In this document: positions 55,111 to 63,865 of the stretch, piece by piece
Layout of the letters: every line of letters begins with the position of its first letter
Numbering within the stretch: the stretch's first letter is position 1
From: Sphingomonadales bacterium 39-57-19
GTDB lineage: Bacteria > Pseudomonadota > Alphaproteobacteria > Sphingomonadales > Sphingomonadaceae
Assembly: GCA_002282385.1 (NCBI GenBank)
Contig: NCJG01000005.1
Coordinates: forward strand, 83,718-147,717
DNA length: 64,000 nucleotides
Direction: 5' to 3'
The notes under the pieces: model-generated
Seen by the model: the letters and a program-made list of their open reading frames with translations, nothing else
Told to the model about the DNA's origin: nothing
Database searches by the model: none
Program-made: the position numbers and the translations under genes

Positions 55111-56546
55111 GGAACGCGGAACCCGCTGATCGATTTGATCTCAAGGAAATCACGCACACCAAATTCGCCATATTCACGACCATTGCCCGACTGCTTATAG
55201 CCGCCAAATGGCGCCATATAGTCTTGGCTTGTGCCGTTAATGCTGACACCGCCCGCCCGCATTAAACGCGAAACACGGCGAGCGCGGTCCAAGTCACCGG
55301 TCTGCACATAGGCATAGAGCCCATATGGTGAATCATTGGCAATCGCGATGGCGTCGGCTTCGTCCTTAAATGGAATCAGCACCAGCACAGGGCCAAACAC
55401 TTCTTCTTGTGCAATCCGCATCTTGTTGTGAACGCCTGCAAAAACCGTCGGTTTCACATAATAGCCCCGATTAAATCCATCGGCCAGACCTGTACCGCCG
55501 GCAACAAGCTGTGCACCTTCGTCGATCGCGACCTGAATTAGCCCCTGTATCTTCTCATAATGTGCCTTGCTGACAACGGGGCCATAATGTGGGCCCTTCT
55601 CCATCGGGTCGCCAAGCTTGGCGGCCTTCCCAACGCGGGCTGCAATCGCAACCGCCTCATCATATACCGATTGTTCCACAAGCATGCGGGTCGGGGCGTT
55701 GCACGACTGACCGGTATTTCCGAAGCAATGCAGCACACCGCGTGTGACCGCGGCCTCCACATCACTGTCGGCAAAGACGATATTGGCGGACTTGCCACCC
55801 AATTCCTGCGCAACGCGCTTCACGGTATCTGCGGCGTTTTTGGCAATCTGCACGCCTGCACGCGTCGATCCGGTAAACGAGATCATATCGACTTCAGGGT
55901 GGCTGGTTAGCGCGTCGCCCACGGAAGCGCCCGTGCCATGGATCATATTGAACACGCCTTTGGGGAAACCGGCTTCCTCGACCATTTCAGCGAACAGCTG
56001 AGCAGAAAGCGGCGCCATCTCACTTGGCTTCAAAACCATGGTGCAGCCCGTAATCAACGCTGGACCGACCTTGCACACGATCTGGTTGATCGGCCAGTTC
56101 CACGGCGTGATCAGGACGCAAACACCGATAGGCTCATGCGTGACGATGCCATCTGTGCCAACATCATAATCCCACGCCATTTCCCGCACGGCCTTAACCG
56201 TTGCGCGTAAATGGCCGGGCCCGCTTTCGGCCTGCGCGTCATGCGACAGATCGTACGGCGCGCCCATCTCGGTCGAAATGGCGGTTACCATTTCACCATA
56301 GCGCCGTTCGAAAATGGTGATCAGCTTTTCCACCAGCGCAATGCGATGCTCAAGCGTGGTCGCAGCATATCCGTCAAACGCAGCGCGTGCGGCTGTGACG
56401 GCCAATTCGACATCGTCACGGCCGCAAACAGCGACGACGGCGCAGACTTCTTCTGTTGCAGGATTGACGGCATCCACCGTTGCAGTGGACGTCGCAGGCA
56501 AAACCCACGCGCCATTGATATAAGACTTCAACGGTGAATTAGACAT
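55107..56546 (-). CDS. NAD-dependent aldehyde dehydrogenase
   Basis: A 479-residue ALDH. Start is the ATG at 56546 (MSNSPLKSYINGAW); the frame extends upstream into the MFS gene without family similarity. Motifs are ITPWNWPINQ, the cofactor region FTGSTRAGVQIA, general-base Glu in QELGGKS, and the nucleophile Cys in GNTGQSCNAPTRM. It probably oxidises the aldehyde made by the adjacent GMC enzyme. It overlaps the MFS gene by 8 bp and the enolase-superfamily gene by 4 bp. Confidence 0.93.
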   Translation of the reverse strand: MSNSPLKSYINGAWVLPATSTATVDAVNPATEEVCAVVAVCGRDDVELAVTAARAAFDGYAATTLEHRIALVEKLITIFERRYGEMVTAISTEMGAPYDLSHDAQAESGPGHLRATVKAVREMAWDYDVGTDGIVTHEPIGVCVLITPWNWPINQIVCKVGPALITGCTMVLKPSEMAPLSAQLFAEMVEEAGFPKGVFNMIHGTGASVGDALTSHPEVDMISFTGSTRAGVQIAKNAADTVKRVAQELGGKSANIVFADSDVEAAVTRGVLHCFGNTGQSCNAPTRMLVEQSVYDEAVAIAARVGKAAKLGDPMEKGPHYGPVVSKAHYEKIQGLIQVAIDEGAQLVAGGTGLADGFNRGYYVKPTVFAGVHNKMRIAQEEVFGPVLVLIPFKDEADAIAIANDSPYGLYAYVQTGDLDRARRVSRLMRAGGVSINGTSQDYMAPFGGYKQSGNGREYGEFGVRDFLEIKSISGFRVP

Positions 56547-57843
56547 AACCAACAGCTCTCTTTTGATCTTCAATAATGTATTTGCTTGCACGCCAATAGT
56601 GCCAGGCAGCCCAAAGACCACTCGGCGCGAGAATAAGCTGCGCAAGACGCAACGATTCCGCACCGGCTGGCTGAGACCCGGCAAAATAGTCACTGAGGCC
56701 ACCGACAATGGCAGGTGCGACGATAAGATTGAGCAGGTTGGCAATGATGAGCGATATCGCAATTGCCATGCCGCGCATTTTGGGGGCAGCGAGGTTCTGG
56801 CAAAGCGCCATCGCTGGGCCAATGTAGAAGTAAATGGCCGGGATGAAGATCCACCACATCAGCTTGGCGACGCCCAAATCATAGGTCCAATAGGCAAGGA
56901 AAGATGGAATTGTCGCAGCTGCGGTGACTACGGCCAACAAATTCGAGATTTTGCGCGGGTCAGTGAAACTCGGACGTGCAACGACATAAGCCGTCACCAA
57001 CGACGCACCAATACCGCCAACAAGATAGATCTCGCCAAGCAGTGCGCCCGCCGCGCCTTCATCCATGCCATAGGTCCGCTGGAGAAACAGCGGGGTAAAC
57101 CACATCAGGCCCCAGCCCCAAAAGGCGGAAAGACCTGCACCTATCATCGCATGAACAGCTGCTTTTTGGGACCAAAGGAAACGCACCGTCTCCATGACGC
57201 TTGGCGCCTTATCGTCCACCACAGCATCAAGGCGTCCGCGCGTGGGCTCCTTGATTGTCACCATCATGATGATCGCGAGAATGACGCCCGGAACGCCAAG
57301 GACAAGAAATGCAGCGCGCCAACCGTGCAGGTTGGAGACATAACCGGCAAGGTCCGACCCAAGCCAGGCACCAATGGGCGCCCCAAGCGCAAAAATGGTC
57401 ATGGCCATGGACCGACGGTCTGCTGGAAAATAGTCTGCGATGATCGAGTTGCAGGCTGGTGTTCCACCCGCTTCGCCAACACCCACGCCAATGCGCGCCA
57501 GCAAAAGATCATAATAGCCACGCGTATAGCCTGTCAGCGCCGTCATCAGTGACCAAACCGCCACGCAAGCCACCAAGAGCGTCCGCCGATTTGATCTATC
57601 GCACAGCCAAGACAGCGGAATACCCATAAGCACATAGAAGAGTGCCAGCGGAATGCCGAGCGAGGCGGCACCGATATCACTGAGATTCAGTTCCTTGCTG
57701 ATGGGACCAAGCAGTGTCGACAGGACATAGCGGTCCGCGATGCTGATGGTGTAAACCAGCATCATGATGAAAAGGACATACCACCGCTGCCCGATCGTCG
57801 AAACATCATCCGCGTTGACTGGTGCGTTGCTAGCCATATTCAT
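56539..57843 (-). CDS. MFS transporter, Spinster type
   Basis: A 434-residue inner-membrane carrier with 12 predicted helices. Seen are YTISIADRYVLSTLLGPISK, the MFS loop motif WLCDRSNRRTLL and GVGVGEAGGTPACNSIIADYF, which is typical of Spinster-like MFS proteins of sphingomonads. It would carry across the inner membrane what the TonB receptor brings in. It lies 12 bp after the sulfotransferase gene and overlaps the aldehyde dehydrogenase gene. Confidence 0.9.
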   Translation of the reverse strand: MNMASNAPVNADDVSTIGQRWYVLFIMMLVYTISIADRYVLSTLLGPISKELNLSDIGAASLGIPLALFYVLMGIPLSWLCDRSNRRTLLVACVAVWSLMTALTGYTRGYYDLLLARIGVGVGEAGGTPACNSIIADYFPADRRSMAMTIFALGAPIGAWLGSDLAGYVSNLHGWRAAFLVLGVPGVILAIIMMVTIKEPTRGRLDAVVDDKAPSVMETVRFLWSQKAAVHAMIGAGLSAFWGWGLMWFTPLFLQRTYGMDEGAAGALLGEIYLVGGIGASLVTAYVVARPSFTDPRKISNLLAVVTAAATIPSFLAYWTYDLGVAKLMWWIFIPAIYFYIGPAMALCQNLAAPKMRGMAIAISLIIANLLNLIVAPAIVGGLSDYFAGSQPAGAESLRLAQLILAPSGLWAAWHYWRASKYIIEDQKRAVGYV

Positions 57844-57855
57844 TCCCCCTTAAAA

Positions 57856-59913
57856 TTATACCAAATCCGGCCCAAGGGCATCGCGTAGCCCTTCAAGCCA
57901 GGGTTCGAATTTCTTCCACTGATCAAGCCCATCGCGGAAGATTGGCTGTCGGACCTGCTCGGAACTCGGCGTGCGCACACTCCGCTTAGTCTTGTGGAAC
58001 TCTATACATCCAGCCTCAAATGGCAGACTGCAATAGTCAAGGATAGTTCGCACGCTGCCCTCTAGATCGTCAATCAAATCCTCGTTTCTTACGCGCAGGA
58101 CGCGGCCGGGAAGGACTGTATCCCAATGATCCATGAGCTCGACATAGGTGCGATAATAGCGGGCGATATCCTCGATGCCGTATGTGAATTCCTGACCCTG
58201 CGCAAATAACTGCTTAAAGTTACTGAAACAGCACGCCATCGGATTGCGGCGCGCATCGATAATCTTGGCATTGGGCAAGATCAGATGGATGAGGCCGACA
58301 TGCCGGAAATTATTGGGCATTTTATCAACAAAATAGGGCCGACCCATAACCCGATTGGGCATCGTGTCTGCAATATATTGTTCACCAAACCGGCGGACGG
58401 CTGCTTCATCGAGGTCCGGTAGCACACCGGGGTAACGCGGATCGTCGAAATTGAGTTCGCGCCCCTGCAACTCTTGAACGATCCGCTGGATGTCCGGCAA
58501 TTCTTGCGTGCCCTCAACCATGCTGTGTGACGCGAGTATTTGTTCGATGAGCGTCGAACCTGAACGCGGCAAGCCAAGGACGAAGATCGGTGCGGGGTCG
58601 TTGAGGCCCCAACCGGAACGCTCGGCAAAAAACGACGCTGTGCACACGCGCTTCTGTTCGCGGGTGTTTGTCTCGAAAACTTCGGGGATATAGCCGTTGC
58701 TTTCGCGGTGCATGCTGTTGCCCCGGTCATAGGCAGCCCAGGATGCGGCATAGTCGCCTTGATCCTCAAGCGCCTTGCCCAAGGCAAACGCGATGTGGAC
58801 GCGGTCATTTTCCGCGGTATCGGCAGCGTCAAGCCGTTCGCGCATCACCGCGATGGATTCGGCCGTGAAGCGATATGTCTTGAGGTTGGCGAGGCTCCAC
58901 CACGCGTCACCGAAATCGGGCCGGTCGACCGTCGCGGCCAAATAGGCTTCAATAGCCTCACCGGTCAGTCCTTCAGTCTTGAGCGCATGGCCGAGCCAAA
59001 GGTTAAGATCGGCGCGGCGAACCCGCGCTTCGATCGTATCCCCCGGAATTTCGGACAGCATTTCCCGGTATTCGGGGATCACTTTTGAGAAACTGCCCAA
59101 ACCGACGCTGATCGTTGCAGCCTGCGTGCGATGGGCGTGGTTGCGCGGATCGCGCAGCAACAGTGGTTCCAACGCTTCACGCGCTTGCGGAAATTTGTGA
59201 CGCGCAATCAGCACCTGCACATATTCATGACGCGCCTCGTCATGGTCCGGCACCATCGCCAGAACACCCGCATATAGCGTTTCTGCATCGTCGAGCACGT
59301 TGCGCAGATGACCGATCTGTGCAAGCAGGCGCATCGCTTCGGGATGGTCGCCGGCCTCTATAAGAAAGCGGCGGATCAAAGCCTCCGCGGCATCTATCTC
59401 GCCATCGCCATGCAGCACTTTGGCGTGAACGATGGGCTGCGGCAGGCTGGAGAGGCTGGCTGAATGGCGGGCTGCGATGTCCGCGTTGCGGCTATCCCCC
59501 GTCATGCGATACAGCCCGTCGAGCATGTGCCAAGCCATGACCAGCGCTGGGTTGATCGCCACTGCCGTGCGCAGACACTGTATCGCGGCCGCGGCGTCGC
59601 GCTTGGCGACATGACACAGGCCGCGCTCTAGGAACATCTGGCTAAAATTTGGATGATGCGCCTCAAACCGCTCGAGTGCAGCAAGGGCTGCATCGGTCTG
59701 CTTCATCATGCGGAGTGAATGCGCCTCAATCAGCAATAGGTCGCGGTTCGCAGGATGATCAGACAGCAGACGCGTTGCGCCTAAAACTGCGGCCGAATAA
59801 TCGCCGTCGGCCTGAAGCGTATGAAGTGCGCCAATCTCTAATGCGAGCGCATCGGCGACGCGCAGTGCAGGGTCGTTCTGGTCAGAAGTGGGCGAGTCTA
59901 TTTGGGTGGCCAT
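57856..59913 (-). CDS. TPR-repeat sulfotransferase
   Basis: A 685-residue soluble protein. Residues about 35-420 form TPR-like helical repeats (e.g. FEAHHPNFSQMFLERGLCHV), and the C-terminal 250 residues form a PAPS-dependent sulfotransferase. The PAPS 5' loop is LGLPRSGSTLIEQIL near residue 450 and the 3'-phosphate region RRNPMACCFSNFKQLF near 555. The acceptor is unknown. It sits between a TonB receptor and an MFS transporter; TPR-sulfotransferases recur beside TonB receptors in sphingomonads and caulobacters, but their role is not explained. Confidence 0.88.
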   Translation of the reverse strand: MATQIDSPTSDQNDPALRVADALALEIGALHTLQADGDYSAAVLGATRLLSDHPANRDLLLIEAHSLRMMKQTDAALAALERFEAHHPNFSQMFLERGLCHVAKRDAAAAIQCLRTAVAINPALVMAWHMLDGLYRMTGDSRNADIAARHSASLSSLPQPIVHAKVLHGDGEIDAAEALIRRFLIEAGDHPEAMRLLAQIGHLRNVLDDAETLYAGVLAMVPDHDEARHEYVQVLIARHKFPQAREALEPLLLRDPRNHAHRTQAATISVGLGSFSKVIPEYREMLSEIPGDTIEARVRRADLNLWLGHALKTEGLTGEAIEAYLAATVDRPDFGDAWWSLANLKTYRFTAESIAVMRERLDAADTAENDRVHIAFALGKALEDQGDYAASWAAYDRGNSMHRESNGYIPEVFETNTREQKRVCTASFFAERSGWGLNDPAPIFVLGLPRSGSTLIEQILASHSMVEGTQELPDIQRIVQELQGRELNFDDPRYPGVLPDLDEAAVRRFGEQYIADTMPNRVMGRPYFVDKMPNNFRHVGLIHLILPNAKIIDARRNPMACCFSNFKQLFAQGQEFTYGIEDIARYYRTYVELMDHWDTVLPGRVLRVRNEDLIDDLEGSVRTILDYCSLPFEAGCIEFHKTKRSVRTPSSEQVRQPIFRDGLDQWKKFEPWLEGLRDALGPDLV

Positions 59914-59975
59914 TCCGCACTTTCCTATCGGTGAGCGCCGCGTTCTTTATAAAAATCGCAGTGCGGCCAGAAAGC

Positions 59976-60004
59976 AAGGGGCGGCGCTTTTGGCACCGCC
60001 CCTT
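59976..60004 (-). terminator. Hairpin after TonB receptor gene (attenuator or partial terminator)
   Basis: AAGGGGCGG (59976-59984) pairs perfectly with CCGCCCCTT (59996-60004). Read on the minus strand it follows the receptor stop by 24 bases and is followed by a weak T tract (GCTTTCT). It probably reduces readthrough into the sulfotransferase gene or protects the receptor mRNA. Confidence 0.6.
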
Positions 60005-60027
60005 CCTATTCAATCATCGGCAGTCAA

Positions 60028-62718
60028 TTACAGCTTTGTGCCGATCTTGATGCCAAAGGTCCGCGGACGTACGATCGTCGAAGTCTTGATGTACTGCGCA
60101 GAGTTGGTGAAAGTCGACGCTCTGCTGTTAAACAGATTGTCGGCAAACAGCGTCACTGTCCAGTCATCACGCTTGAAACCGACTTGCGCATCCGTGAGGG
60201 CGTAGGCAGGCATCTTGTAACGCAACACGGTCGTTGCGGGAACAATTACGCCGTTCGGCCCAAGGACGTTACCGTTAGCCGCGACATCACCCGACGGATA
60301 GGTCGCCGGCTGGTTGTACATCGAGCTGGTGTAATTCACGCCACCTGAAACAAACCATTCCATGCCACCTGCACCCGCAAAATCATAGCGCGCACGGATA
60401 TTGGCTTGGAACTTGGGGCTAAACGGCGTGATGCCACCAATATCACCAAACGGGCTTTGGACCGGCTTGACTGTGCCGCCCGAATAAACCTGCGTGATGC
60501 ACTTCCCGAACGAAGATACGCCCGGGTTGTTGGCGATGAAGCAAGGCGAGTTCGCCTGCTGGCTGTCATTATATGAACCCGAACTTTGGATCGTCAGCCC
60601 GTCCATCGGCCGAGCCGAGATCTGCGCTTCGATACCCTTGATTTCATAAGTTGGGCCGTTGGTTGCAAACGCGGTGTTGCCGAAGCCAGCCGCTGGGTTG
60701 AAGAACCCAATCTGAGTGTCTTTCCATTTCATGAAATAGGCAGACATGTTCAGCGTCATCATACGGTCGAACAGGTCAGTCTTCAGACCCATTTCATAGT
60801 TGATCAGATTGTCCGGACGATAGGCAGCTGGAACGAGCAACTGGTTAGCGTGCGGCGCCACGGGATCTTTAACGCGCGAGGAAGCCCCGCGGTTGAAAGC
60901 ACCTGGACGGAAGCCTTCGCTGTACGTCGCATAAACCAGCGTACCTGGCTTTGGCTTCCACGTGATCGTGCCCTTGCTCTTGAAACCGCTATAGGTCGAA
61001 TTCAGGTTCTGCGCATCGAGGTTGTTGCCTGTTACGCAGACCGGAACTTGATAGCAGCCCGCATTGAACGACGAATATACCGATCCGGTTTCATAGTTAT
61101 CATAGTGATAATAACGCGTACCGCCCGTGATCGTCAGGGTTGACGTTATGTCAAAATCGACCGATCCGAAGAATGCATATTGATCAAAGCCACGTTGAAT
61201 GTCCTGACCAAAAGCGACGCCAGGACCGCGTGGCCCCGCTACGTTGAGCGTGGCAGCTGGGTTGGGCGCAACATTACCCATGCAGACCGTACCAGCAGCT
61301 CTAATTTGCGCTGCTGTGAGCGACAGACCGCAGCTTGGGATGGACTTGTAGGACCAATCCATGTTGTCTTCAATCGCGAACGCTTCATAAAACGCACCGG
61401 CAATTGCGCGCAGACGGCCATCACTCGGCGTCGAGACACGGAATTCATGGGTCTCGTGTGTGTTCTTAACCTCGTCCTTCCAATAGCCGGTAGGCTCATA
61501 GCAATAAGGCGCCGCGCCATAAGTGCCGAAATAGTAGTTGGCTGCACCAGTGCACTGATAGAAGATGCCGTATGTCGCACGCGAATAGTTGGTGTAATCA
61601 CCCTGCTGCGTGATGTTTCGCGAGAGATAGGCGCCCGTGTAAACCAAACTGAAATCGCCGACCTTGCCGTTCAGCGTCCAAGCGGTGTTGGAGTAATCAT
61701 CTTTGCTATACTGCGGTGCGAACAGCGAGGAAGACAGGCCCGTCAACGGCTTGTAGTCATAGTCATATGTCTGGACCGCAAAGGTGCCCTTGGTATCGAG
61801 GCTCTGGTAAGCTTGGCTTACAAGCAGGTCCCAATCAGGCGCGATTTGCCAGCTCAGCGCGACGCGGCCACCAGTGTAGTCAACTGGGTTGAAGTTATCT
61901 TCGACGAACGGGGCATTATCATACTTACCGCCCTGGCTCTGCTGAGCCGCTGTCAAACGATTACCATTGCCATTATAGGCGAGGTAATATGAACCAAGAT
62001 CGGTCGGTTCGCGTGTGAACGTCGAGTACTTATTGTCGATATAGCCGCCACGATGATCGGCATAGACAACCGCGCGGATCGCGAGCTTGTCTTCAATGAT
62101 CGGTAGGTTAACCATCGCATTGAACGAACCGTTTGCTGCACCGCCCGAGGTGCCGCCAAAGCTGCCTTCGACCGCGCCTTCAAACTTGTTTAGCTTGGGC
62201 TTGTTGGTGATGTAGCGAACCACACCAGCCTGAGCGCCACCGCCGAACAGCGTACCCTGAGGGCCTTCAAGCACTTCGACGCGCTCAATGTCAGCGAGAT
62301 ACACGTCGGCGTTACGGGCCGGGAATTGCATCGACTGATCATCCAGATACAGCGCTACGTTCGGGAAGCCGCTGATCGTTGCCGACGACTGCTGACCGGC
62401 AAAACCAGCCGACAGGCCGCGCATAAAGATCGCGCCGTTGCCCGGACCATTGTTACTGAAAGTCACGTTGGGCGTATACTTCACCAATTCGTTGATCGAG
62501 CTGATGTTAAGCTCGCTCAGCGTGTCCGTGCCGAACGCCTGGATCGTCATCGGCACGTCTCGCAGAGACTGGTCGCGACGGTTGGCGGTAACGACGATGT
62601 CACCGGGAGCAGCCTCATCTGATGAAGCTTCTACTTCCTGCGCGAATGCGGGGGCACTACCGGCCCCTAATGCTGCCAGCACAATCGCCGCAGTCGAAAT
62701 TTTCAAATAACTTTTCAA
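60028..62718 (-). CDS. TonB-dependent receptor
   Basis: Outer-membrane active transporter of 896 residues from the TTG at 62718, which follows GAGGGGAAG and begins a clean signal peptide (KSYLKISTAAIVLAALGAGS, cleavage after AFAQ). An ATG at 62760 would add 14 residues. The plug domain (about 45-175) contains DIVVTANRRDQSLRDVPM, a TonB-box-like start, and ERVEVLEGPQGTLFGGGAQAG. The beta-barrel ends with a Leu after IGTK, with aromatic-rich strands before it. It is of the sphingomonad type for small organic compounds rather than clearly siderophore. First gene of the cluster. Confidence 0.93.
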   Translation of the reverse strand: MKSYLKISTAAIVLAALGAGSAPAFAQEVEASSDEAAPGDIVVTANRRDQSLRDVPMTIQAFGTDTLSELNISSINELVKYTPNVTFSNNGPGNGAIFMRGLSAGFAGQQSSATISGFPNVALYLDDQSMQFPARNADVYLADIERVEVLEGPQGTLFGGGAQAGVVRYITNKPKLNKFEGAVEGSFGGTSGGAANGSFNAMVNLPIIEDKLAIRAVVYADHRGGYIDNKYSTFTREPTDLGSYYLAYNGNGNRLTAAQQSQGGKYDNAPFVEDNFNPVDYTGGRVALSWQIAPDWDLLVSQAYQSLDTKGTFAVQTYDYDYKPLTGLSSSLFAPQYSKDDYSNTAWTLNGKVGDFSLVYTGAYLSRNITQQGDYTNYSRATYGIFYQCTGAANYYFGTYGAAPYCYEPTGYWKDEVKNTHETHEFRVSTPSDGRLRAIAGAFYEAFAIEDNMDWSYKSIPSCGLSLTAAQIRAAGTVCMGNVAPNPAATLNVAGPRGPGVAFGQDIQRGFDQYAFFGSVDFDITSTLTITGGTRYYHYDNYETGSVYSSFNAGCYQVPVCVTGNNLDAQNLNSTYSGFKSKGTITWKPKPGTLVYATYSEGFRPGAFNRGASSRVKDPVAPHANQLLVPAAYRPDNLINYEMGLKTDLFDRMMTLNMSAYFMKWKDTQIGFFNPAAGFGNTAFATNGPTYEIKGIEAQISARPMDGLTIQSSGSYNDSQQANSPCFIANNPGVSSFGKCITQVYSGGTVKPVQSPFGDIGGITPFSPKFQANIRARYDFAGAGGMEWFVSGGVNYTSSMYNQPATYPSGDVAANGNVLGPNGVIVPATTVLRYKMPAYALTDAQVGFKRDDWTVTLFADNLFNSRASTFTNSAQYIKTSTIVRPRTFGIKIGTKL

Positions 62719-62803
62719 TTTTCTTCCCCTCAACCATCCCCAAATATCTGGGGCTACCATTTCTCCATCAATAAGACTGAAACTGGAGCCCCCGTCAAGC
62801 AAC

Positions 62804-62847
62804 TGACCAAATTTTCGTGATTGGTAAATTAAATTCCCTGACCAATC
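62804..62847. promoter_or_regulatory. Operator candidate upstream of the TonB receptor gene
   Basis: GATTGGT (62819-62825) and ACCAATC (62841-62847) are perfect inverted repeats 15 bases apart, as expected for a LysR-type site. CTGACCAA occurs twice (from 62804 and 62838), about one helical repeat multiple apart. Within it, TGGTAAATTAAATT (62822-62835) matches the sequence before the LysR gene. This lies in the 238-bp gap that also serves purU. Confidence 0.45.
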
Positions 62848-62956
62848 ATTTCATCTACATGTTGCGATTAGAAGACCTAATATATGGATGAGAGCAATGG
62901 ATAGCGTGGACTTCGAAGGCTACGCGGTCACACGTTTTGCGAGATGAGGACTGATA

Positions 62957-63814
62957 ATGCATATGGGAGCGGATTTTGTACTGTTGATAGTTTGCGACGA
63001 CCGTAAGGGTATCGTCGCAGCGGTGGCCAACTCGATTGCCAGCCAGGACTGCAACATCGTCGAAAGCTCGCAATATGGCGACGAGGTAACCGGTCGATTC
63101 TTTATGCGGATCGCCATCAACTGCCCCGCTGATGTGACGACGGAAAGTTTCGAGGCGGCGTTCCTGCCAGTTGCTGCGGCGTTCCGGTTGGAATGGCGCA
63201 TTCACGATTTGCGGAAAAAGCTGCGCGCGATGATCATGGTTAGCCAAGGCGGCCATTGCCTGAACGACCTTCTCTACCGCACAGCAACCAAACGGTTGCC
63301 GATGGAAATAACCAGCGTCGTTTCCAACCACCAAAATTGGCAGCGCCGCGCGGAGCATGAAGGCATCCCATTCCATCATTTGCCGGTGACGCCAGAAAAC
63401 AAGCTGGAACAAGAAGCCAAGCTGCTGGCGATGGTTGAAGAACAGAATGTCGACCTCGTCATCCTCGCCCGTTATATGCAGGTGCTTTCAGACCAGCTTT
63501 GCCGGAAACTCGATGGGCGCGTTATCAACATTCATCACAGCTTCCTGCCGGGCTTCAAAGGCGCAAAGCCGTATCACCGTGCCTATGAACGCGGCGTCAA
63601 AATGGTCGGCGCTACGGCGCATTATGTGACGCCCGACCTTGATGAAGGTCCAATCATTACCCAAGACGTGTCGATCGTTGACCATGCCGATACGGTTGAC
63701 GATTTAATAGCGCAGGGGCAGGAAACCGAAAGCCGGGTTCTGTCGCGGGCGGTCAAGCTGCATCTTGAGCACCGCGTGATGCTGAATGGCAACCGCACGA
63801 TTGTGTTCAAATAA
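62957..63814 (+). CDS. purU: Formyltetrahydrofolate deformylase
   Basis: Hydrolyses 10-formyl-THF to formate and THF. The 285 residues have an N-terminal ACT domain (about 1-85: FVLLIVCDDRKGIVAAVAN) and a C-terminal formyltransferase-fold domain with VSNHQNW, ILARYMQVLS, NIHHSFLPGFKGAKPYHRA (catalytic His and Asn) and Asp in DLDEGPII. ATG at 62957 follows GAGGA; a second ATG is 6 bases on. Beside N-demethylation genes it probably recycles THF loaded with methyl groups. Confidence 0.94.
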   Translation: MHMGADFVLLIVCDDRKGIVAAVANSIASQDCNIVESSQYGDEVTGRFFMRIAINCPADVTTESFEAAFLPVAAAFRLEWRIHDLRKKLRAMIMVSQGGHCLNDLLYRTATKRLPMEITSVVSNHQNWQRRAEHEGIPFHHLPVTPENKLEQEAKLLAMVEEQNVDLVILARYMQVLSDQLCRKLDGRVINIHHSFLPGFKGAKPYHRAYERGVKMVGATAHYVTPDLDEGPIITQDVSIVDHADTVDDLIAQGQETESRVLSRAVKLHLEHRVMLNGNRTIVFK

Positions 63815-63865
63815 AAGGGCGCGATCAGCCCAACGATTTGGTTAAGTTTAGGAGACCCGATTACC

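Noticed and set aside
52301..56546. betA/betB choline-to-betaine pathway
   Set aside because: A GMC dehydrogenase and an aldehyde dehydrogenase are present, but both families have broad substrates. An enolase-superfamily gene lies coupled between them, and no betI or choline transporter is seen.
56563..57552. 329-codon open frame on the plus strand
   Set aside because: Antisense to the MFS transporter gene; highly charged, with no domain, and the transporter is clearly the real gene.
61180..61992. 270-codon open frame on the plus strand
   Set aside because: Antisense to the barrel part of the TonB receptor; Ile/Arg/Val-rich shadow with no family features.
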